From Candolleomyces eurysporus (taxonomy: Eukaryota > Basidiomycota > Agaricomycetes > Agaricales > Psathyrellaceae), in assembly GCA_027579435.1 (NCBI GenBank), contig JANBPK010001428.1, forward strand, positions 1 through 11,752: a stretch of 11,752 nt of DNA. Direction: 5' to 3'. The position numbers and the translations under genes are program-made. Every line of letters begins with the position of its first letter. Position 1 is the stretch's first letter. This document shows positions 7,693-11,752 of this stretch, piece by piece. The notes under the pieces are model-generated. The model saw only the letters and a program-made list of their open reading frames with translations, searched no databases and was not told the origin of the DNA.

Positions 7693-8757
7693 GTAAACTT
7701 CTTCCCTCTCGGCCATGTGGTCGGCCAGAAACAGCTGGTCACCTGTCCTGCTGCGGAAGCACGAGACGAAGGAAGCACGGACACTCCTCGGTAATGTGAT
7801 AGTGCGATTAAGGCCAGGATTTCCTATACGGAAGAGAAAAACCTTTGGACTATGTATTGACCGTCGCTGTAAATCCCTCCGACCCTTACCAAGCCCTACC
7901 AACGATCTGGGTCCGAATTAAGTCCCGTAAGTGGAACGATTATATGTCTAGGCCTGTTCCTAAGAGTAGATCTGTTGCTATCTTTTGATGCTGCATTCAA
8001 CGGACTGGTCAGAGGTCTTGAAGTATCATTTGGGCTCCAGCCGTAGAAAGAAAGTACATTGGGTGGGATCAGCATCATTATCACTCAACCGCTACCGGGC
8101 GGGAGAGTATCTCGCCTTTTACACACTGAACGAAGGTCAAGGCTCTACCACTTAGAAAGTGCTCAATACCGGGCTGTGATCTCCATCGCATCGGATTCAT
8201 TTCCATGATCTATCTCGCAGTTCTGCGGAAAAGGAACCCAATGGGCGCCGTTTCATGTAATGCCGTACCACGCCCTTTCTTGAGGGAAGGAACTGTGAGA
8301 AACGTTTGTGCTAACTATGGAGTTGTCCTCTAGACCAAGGATGAATCAAACCCAAAGTCAATTTGAACGATAGTGATCTCACCAGGGCCGCTGCGGTGGT
8401 CGCCTGGACGAAACAAACCGAGATATTCCCGATAATACACCTTGATATCTTCCCAACCTTTGCTGTGTCAGTCGGACGTATTAACGATGGGTTTAACATA
8501 TTGCATGCACCGATACCCGTTGCTTAGACTCTCGTCTTGGTAATGAGTGTCGGGTGCGGTTTCGCGATCAGCCGTATCCCAAAGTTAGTTATGGAATTCC
8601 TCAAGTAGGAAGTATCCTGGAGGCCTTAGGTTAGCCCAAGCAGCCACCTATTTCAAGAGCTAGATATCGGCATCGTACGTACTGACATAATAACGTTAGA
8701 ATCCCATGCAGGACGGGGATCAGTTTAACAAACCCTCTTACGAAGCATTTCAATAAT

Positions 8758-8782
8758 AATCATTGCCCTTCGGACAATGATT
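8758..8782. repeat. 8-bp hairpin capped by a C(TTCG)G loop
   Basis: AATCATTG (8758-8765) pairs exactly with CAATGATT (8775-8782). The loop CCCTTCGGA contains CTTCGG, which in RNA forms the very stable cUUCGg tetraloop. About one 8-bp hairpin of this loop size is expected by chance in a window this long, so the stem alone means little. Confidence 0.5.
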
Positions 8783-9347
8783 TCCAAGCGTCGTGATACA
8801 ACTTTCAGGAGAACTAATTCCACCGTCCCTGATGCTGGGCACTGTACAGACCCGATACGGGTCAACGGCGAAGGAAACGGTGACATCCCATATGGGTATG
8901 AAAGCGATCGGACTTCTTGACATACGCGATTCTAATACGAGAATCACCGTCGATCGCGGCAAGAAGAGGGCTTCTCAAGTCCGCGACACATCTAGAGGTT
9001 ACCATTCTCCGTCGTTAATAGCGCAGGACCAGCGACATGCGAGCGCAGTAGTCGAGGCAGGGACTATAGGCTCAACACACAGATCTTTGTCTCGACGAAT
9101 CTGTCAGACGTGTGGCGTTTACGTGACGGATGGGCGGCGAGGAGACGCCAGCATTCTCAGCTCAAACGCAAAAGGTCATGTCGCCGTGGGGGTATCGAGA
9201 ATGGGGCTCAACACATCTGCAATTATCAAGCTAGTTAGGTAAATCACAGCCCGTACTAACGTCATTTACCTGCCTCTCCCAACGTTCCATCGAGTTCGGG
9301 GCCACATCGAGGTTGAACAAACAGGACAAGACAACTTCGTCTGAAGG

Positions 9348-9354
9348 TATAAAG
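9348..9354 (+). promoter_or_regulatory. TATA box of the cerato-platanin gene
   Basis: TATAAAG lies 89-95 bp upstream of the ATG at 9443. It is followed by a C/A-rich leader (about 9385-9442) with several CAA and CACTCACC stretches typical of highly expressed fungal genes. Confidence 0.6.
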
Positions 9355-9442
9355 AGTCTCCTGGTTAGGCTCTTAATTCTACAGTTCAAACAACTTCACA
9401 CTCACCAAGCCTCACAATTTAAACCAATCAACTCCTCTAGCC

Positions 9443-9919
9443 ATGTTCAAGCTCACTGCTCTCACCATCGTCACCGTCCTCACCACTCTTCTGGCAGGCT
9501 CTACCAACGCCGCCAGTCTCTCCTCCCGTGGCCCTCCTCTCATCGCCAACATCGTCTACGACGATAGCCTCTGCACTGGAACCCGCAGCCTCAACACCGT
9601 CTCCTGCTCCACAGGAGCCAACGGCCTTATCACCAGGGGCTATTCCACCCTTTCCACCCTCCCAAGCTTCCCCGCTGTCGGAGGCTTCCCCGGCGTTGGG
9701 TTCAATTCTACCAACTGTGGTGGCTGCTACGAAATTTGGTATTCCGGAACCGGAAGGTCCGAGTACTTCACCGCGGTCACGGATAGTGGTCTCCCCAACC
9801 AAGCCGTGCTGTGCACCAGCAAGTTCCTCGAGCTGACTGGATTCGACCGCAACAACGTCCCAGCCAACGTTGAGGTTGAAATTCGTTCTGTCCCAGCTTA
9901 TGACTGTGGTTTCAACTAG
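9443..9919 (+). CDS. Cerato-platanin family secreted protein
   Basis: Cerato-platanins are small secreted fungal proteins of the cell wall and medium. They have an expansin-like double-psi beta-barrel fold, bind chitin oligomers, self-assemble at surfaces, and many act as elicitors of plant defence. The gene is a single exon of 158 codons. Residues 1-23 form a signal peptide (MFKLTALTIVTVLTTLL, cleavage likely after TNA). The family core is clear: SLNTVSCSTGANGLITRGY (about 49-67), LPSFPAVGG (73-81), FNSTNCGGCYEIWY (87-100), AVTDSG (111-116) and a C-terminal DCGF (154-157). The four family cysteines are C55, C92, C95 and C155. C44 and C124 are additional. The ATG is chosen because it begins the signal peptide and has a favourable GCCATG context. 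Codon use is C-rich at third positions, suggesting high expression. It faces the phospholipase C gene tail to tail. Confidence 0.95.
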   Translation: MFKLTALTIVTVLTTLLAGSTNAASLSSRGPPLIANIVYDDSLCTGTRSLNTVSCSTGANGLITRGYSTLSTLPSFPAVGGFPGVGFNSTNCGGCYEIWYSGTGRSEYFTAVTDSGLPNQAVLCTSKFLELTGFDRNNVPANVEVEIRSVPAYDCGFN

Positions 9920-9920
9920 A

Positions 9921-9937
9921 GAGAGCAGCACGCTCTC
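9921..9937 (+). repeat. Small hairpin just after the cerato-platanin stop
   Basis: GAGAGC (9921-9926) pairs with GCTCTC (9932-9937) around a 5-nt loop, beginning 1 nt after the TAG stop. It is a 6-bp stem, so it may be chance. Confidence 0.4.
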
Positions 9938-9949
9938 AGCCGCTAATGG

Positions 9950-10010
9950 GTAAGTGAATTTGTGGTTCCGGCGTATGAAGATCCGCTTGGCTCACCTTCC
10001 TTGCTACCAG
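9950..10010 (+). other. Probable 3' UTR intron of the cerato-platanin gene, 61 nt
   Basis: There is a perfect GTAAGT donor at 9950, a CTCAC branch-type site at 9991-9995, and a CCAG acceptor ending at 10010. The length matches the other introns in the window. It lies 31 nt after a stop codon that completes a full-length family protein, so the intron would be in the untranslated tail. Confidence 0.6.
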
Positions 10011-10055
10011 ACAATGACTCTGTATTTTCTCATCTTCGAGCTCCTTGATTGACTT

Positions 10056-10061
10056 ATTAAA
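10056..10061 (+). terminator. Possible polyadenylation signal for cerato-platanin
   Basis: ATTAAA is followed by an A-rich CTACAAAAAA stretch and then a T-rich TGTTGTTTCTCC, a usual arrangement around fungal cleavage sites. It is about 140 bp downstream of the stop. Confidence 0.4.
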
Positions 10062-10495
10062 ACCTACAAAAAATGTTGTTTCTCCAAATATTATCAGTTT
10101 TTAGCGCCTTCGTTCTCAGACTTCATAGACTGCTGTATTATTCGCCTGGTTAGCGAGTATGTCACTTGACATCAAATATCTGAGGGTCGAAACGGAAGAC
10201 CCACCTCAAACAATCGCACATCTGGTATTGCACACTGGGCTTTCGGCGCTGAACGCCAAGGTTCAGAGCGAAACAAACTTGGAATGAAAATGAGATGTAT
10301 TGGAATGCGACGAATGCGGTAGTAAGAGCTAAAATAAAATATGCGAGTTTGCGTTTGAATGCATGCTTGGTGGGTTGGTGAATGCACGGATGAAATTATA
10401 GAATGAGGTAGGGAACGACGATGAGGTAGCGAGATGCTAACTTGAGTAAAAAAAAAAAGAACGAGCGACTCAGGGATTGATATACAACAGAGGCT
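10062..10495. other. Convergent intergenic region and 3' UTR space
   Basis: It separates the tail-to-tail cerato-platanin and phospholipase C genes. No supported open frame is present; those on the minus strand (10172-10387, 10396-10602) are short, and the second overlaps the phospholipase last exon in another frame. A run of 12 A at 10448-10459 reads as T on the minus strand, about 37 bp past the phospholipase stop. No clear AATAAA is seen for that gene. Confidence 0.5.
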
Positions 10496-11752
10496 CTAAA
10501 CGCCCCCGATCTGAATCCGGACAAATAGCGTTGAGAAGAGGAACTGTGAAAGCTGAGAATCATGCAGCGGCAAATGACGATAACCTGAAAGAGCGGAAAC
10601 AAACGTCAAACCTCACAGAAGGTAACAGACAGTAAACGAAACTTACCTCGTCCCAAGCTACCAAGCGACGCACAATATATCGCAAGCGGCTCATCACCCT
10701 CCTTATCATCTTGCCTCCTCACAACGAACCTCACAAAGACCAAGTCCATCATATCCCCTACGCACTCAAACGGGATTGAAAGCTTCTCTTCCCAAACAGG
10801 ATTAAACCCGTTATTCTTCACGGTCCCCGTCTTCGTTGAAATCGTCTTGCCGGGTATGACTGACGGTGCCGGTGTTGCAGAGGCCAACAAAGTCCCTCCA
10901 GGACCCTGCTCTACAGTAGAAGTCGAGCCATTGGGAGCTTTCGTCGCGACCGCCGAAGAGTCCTTCCGCTGCTTGCCCTTATTCACCGAGTTCGACCTCG
11001 ATACCGCGGAGGTGACTGAAGGCCAGTCGGGGACGTAGAGTGATACTTCGACATGCGGATCCACAGCATTGCCGCTCATAATCTCATGGCCCAACGCATT
11101 CTTCGGTCTGGGAAGCTGCTGCGCTGAGATGATCGTGGCCTGAAAGATGTGACTCGTCCGCTTCATCAGGGGGTCCTTATTCGGAGCTCGAAGCGCCAGC
11201 GGTTTGAGGACGTATCCCGACCTCCCGTTCCGCTGGAACATCGCATGATTGATCATATATCCAAGATCTGCAGCAATATCATCAGTAACGACTCCATCGA
11301 GACAGGACGTCGACGCCGACTCACCAAATGTCTGCCAATTCAGCGCTACCAACTGCGCCCCCGTCGCCCAAAACCGATGTGGCTCATAATTACTCGAACT
11401 GACCCTCGTCCCCTTTGGATAAATCCTGACGAGATGCGTCTTCGTATGCTTGATCAAATCCGTCATCCCAGCCTTCATCATCTTATTCGTCGTTGTCTCC
11501 GACAGCGAGAACATATGCTCCGGAGCGTACACCTCCTTCTTGTTGAGCCCTCGACATTTCACACCGATGGTGTACACCAAGAGGGCGACAAGTGCCAGGG
11601 ACATCTTGGGTTTCGGTCGGGGAGATTCTGCGTTTTCTGAGGGTAGGCGAGCGGAGAGTGGTACTGCTGTCACGGGGCTGTTGAGGGCGGGGACTATTGC
11701 GATACTCGGTCGGACGCGGCCTTGGGGTGTTGATGGGGAGCGCGGGGAGGAT
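10496..11752 (-). CDS. Phosphoinositide-specific phospholipase C, C-terminal half (partial)
   Basis: The enzyme cleaves PIP2 into inositol trisphosphate and diacylglycerol at the plasma membrane, driving calcium signalling. Three exons are visible: from the window edge to 11325, 11267-10647, and 10584-10496 (stop TAG 10496-10498). The frame is open to the edge, so the N-terminal part with the X half and catalytic histidines lies outside. The edge to about 11605 is a Ser/Pro/Arg-rich X-Y linker. The Y half follows: GVKCRGLNKKE, HMFSLSE, VRIYPKGTRVSSSNY and WATGAQLVALNWQTF, then across the intron LGYMINHAMF and GYVLKP. The Ser, Arg and Tyr in these motifs match the known substrate-binding residues of PLC-delta. 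The C2 domain follows, with DPHVEVSLYV, KNNGFNPVWEE and LVFVRFVV, ending in YRHLPLHDSQLSQFLFSTLF. A Ser/Thr/Pro-rich insert of about 60 residues sits between the first C2 strands. The last-exon tail matches the family ending exactly, which confirms the splice. Confidence 0.93.
10585..10646 (-). other. Phospholipase C last intron, 62 nt
   Basis: The GTAAGT donor begins at 10646 and the TTTCAG acceptor ends at 10585. Splicing joins LGSLGRG to YRHLPLHDSQ in phase and restores the family C-terminus. Reading through it instead gives an unrelated 9-residue tail. Confidence 0.92.
11268..11324 (-). other. Phospholipase C in-frame intron, 57 nt, no stop
   Basis: The GTGAGT donor begins at 11324, a TTACTGATG branch-type site follows, and the CTGCAG acceptor ends at 11268. 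The length is a multiple of three and the frame is open, so the unspliced sequence would add 19 residues after NWQTF. Removing it gives NWQTFDLGYMIN, the invariant family junction. Confidence 0.9.

Larger units (their letters stand above)
7555..9347. other. Long stretch without a recognisable gene
   Basis: Open frames include minus 7606-7902 (98 codons, containing EEVYYIYMVEF and the unresolved N at 7634) and plus 8793-9242 (149 codons, opening on GTG, first ATG near 8830). Neither shows a domain, a signal peptide or splice sites. The second is rich in Arg, Ser and Thr and looks like a chance frame. Small inverted repeats cluster at 8758-8782, 8849-8863, 8887-8896 and 8928-8945. The last 100 bp are the promoter side of the cerato-platanin gene. 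The part 7555-7700 is the upstream region of the F-box gene. Confidence 0.4.

Noticed and set aside
8793..9242. 149-codon open frame on the plus strand
   Set aside because: Opens on GTG, has no domain, no signal peptide and no splice context. Not enough to call a gene.
9437..9931. 164-codon open frame on the minus strand
   Set aside because: Exact shadow of the cerato-platanin gene, whose plus-strand protein has a signal peptide and family motifs. The Gly/Glu/Ala-rich minus product has none.
11149..11640. 163-codon open frame on the plus strand
   Set aside because: Antisense to conserved phospholipase C exons; an Arg/Pro-rich composition typical of a shadow frame.

Overview
The window looks like nuclear DNA of a filamentous basidiomycete fungus, probably an Agaricomycete. 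Three things support this. The genes have short introns (57, 61 and 62 nt) with GTRAGT/GTATGT-type donors. One protein is a secreted cerato-platanin, a family confined to filamentous fungi. Another is a basidiomycete-style F-box/leucine-rich protein, interrupted by a Ty1/copia retrotransposon fragment. No bacterial signals (operons, Shine-Dalgarno sites) are seen. Three single N bases (3887, 4325, 7634) mark unresolved positions.

Layout. 1-552 (+) carries what appear to be the last recognisable exons of a multi-exon gene whose product I do not recognise. 553-2884 is mostly non-coding but structured: a row of hairpins (987-1228) ending in a 74-bp tandem repeat whose 11-bp stem is conserved while its loop varies, a degenerate direct repeat (1699-1847), and a strong 12+4-bp hairpin (2597-2645). 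2885-3593 (-) has two long overlapping open frames of unknown function. 3594-4818 is AT-rich, without a convincing gene. 4819-5166 (-) is a low-complexity reading frame. 5121-5392 is a 272-nt foldback with two 80-nt arms, about 79% identical by my hand count.

5522-6830 (-) is a fragment of a copia-type polyprotein. It has an intact HHCC zinc-binding motif and an intact DD35E catalytic triad, but no reverse transcriptase, no recognisable protease and no LTRs that I could find. The frame is broken only by three TGA codons. It abuts, and appears to have interrupted, an F-box gene read on the same strand (7554 to 6807, two exons), leaving only the N-terminal F-box and start of the substrate-binding region. 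7700-9340 has no recognisable gene.

The right end is ordinary well-conserved gene space. A cerato-platanin gene (9443-9919, +) has a TATA box and a probable intron in its 3' UTR. It converges on the 3' end of a phosphoinositide-specific phospholipase C gene (10496 to beyond 11752, -). The visible part of that gene encodes the catalytic Y half and the C2 domain across three exons, and one of its introns is 57 nt with no stop, so it is easily mistaken for coding sequence. The genes do not form a pathway: a secreted wall/elicitor protein, a lipid-signalling enzyme and a broken ubiquitin-ligase adaptor lie side by side around a transposon-scarred, repeat-rich stretch.
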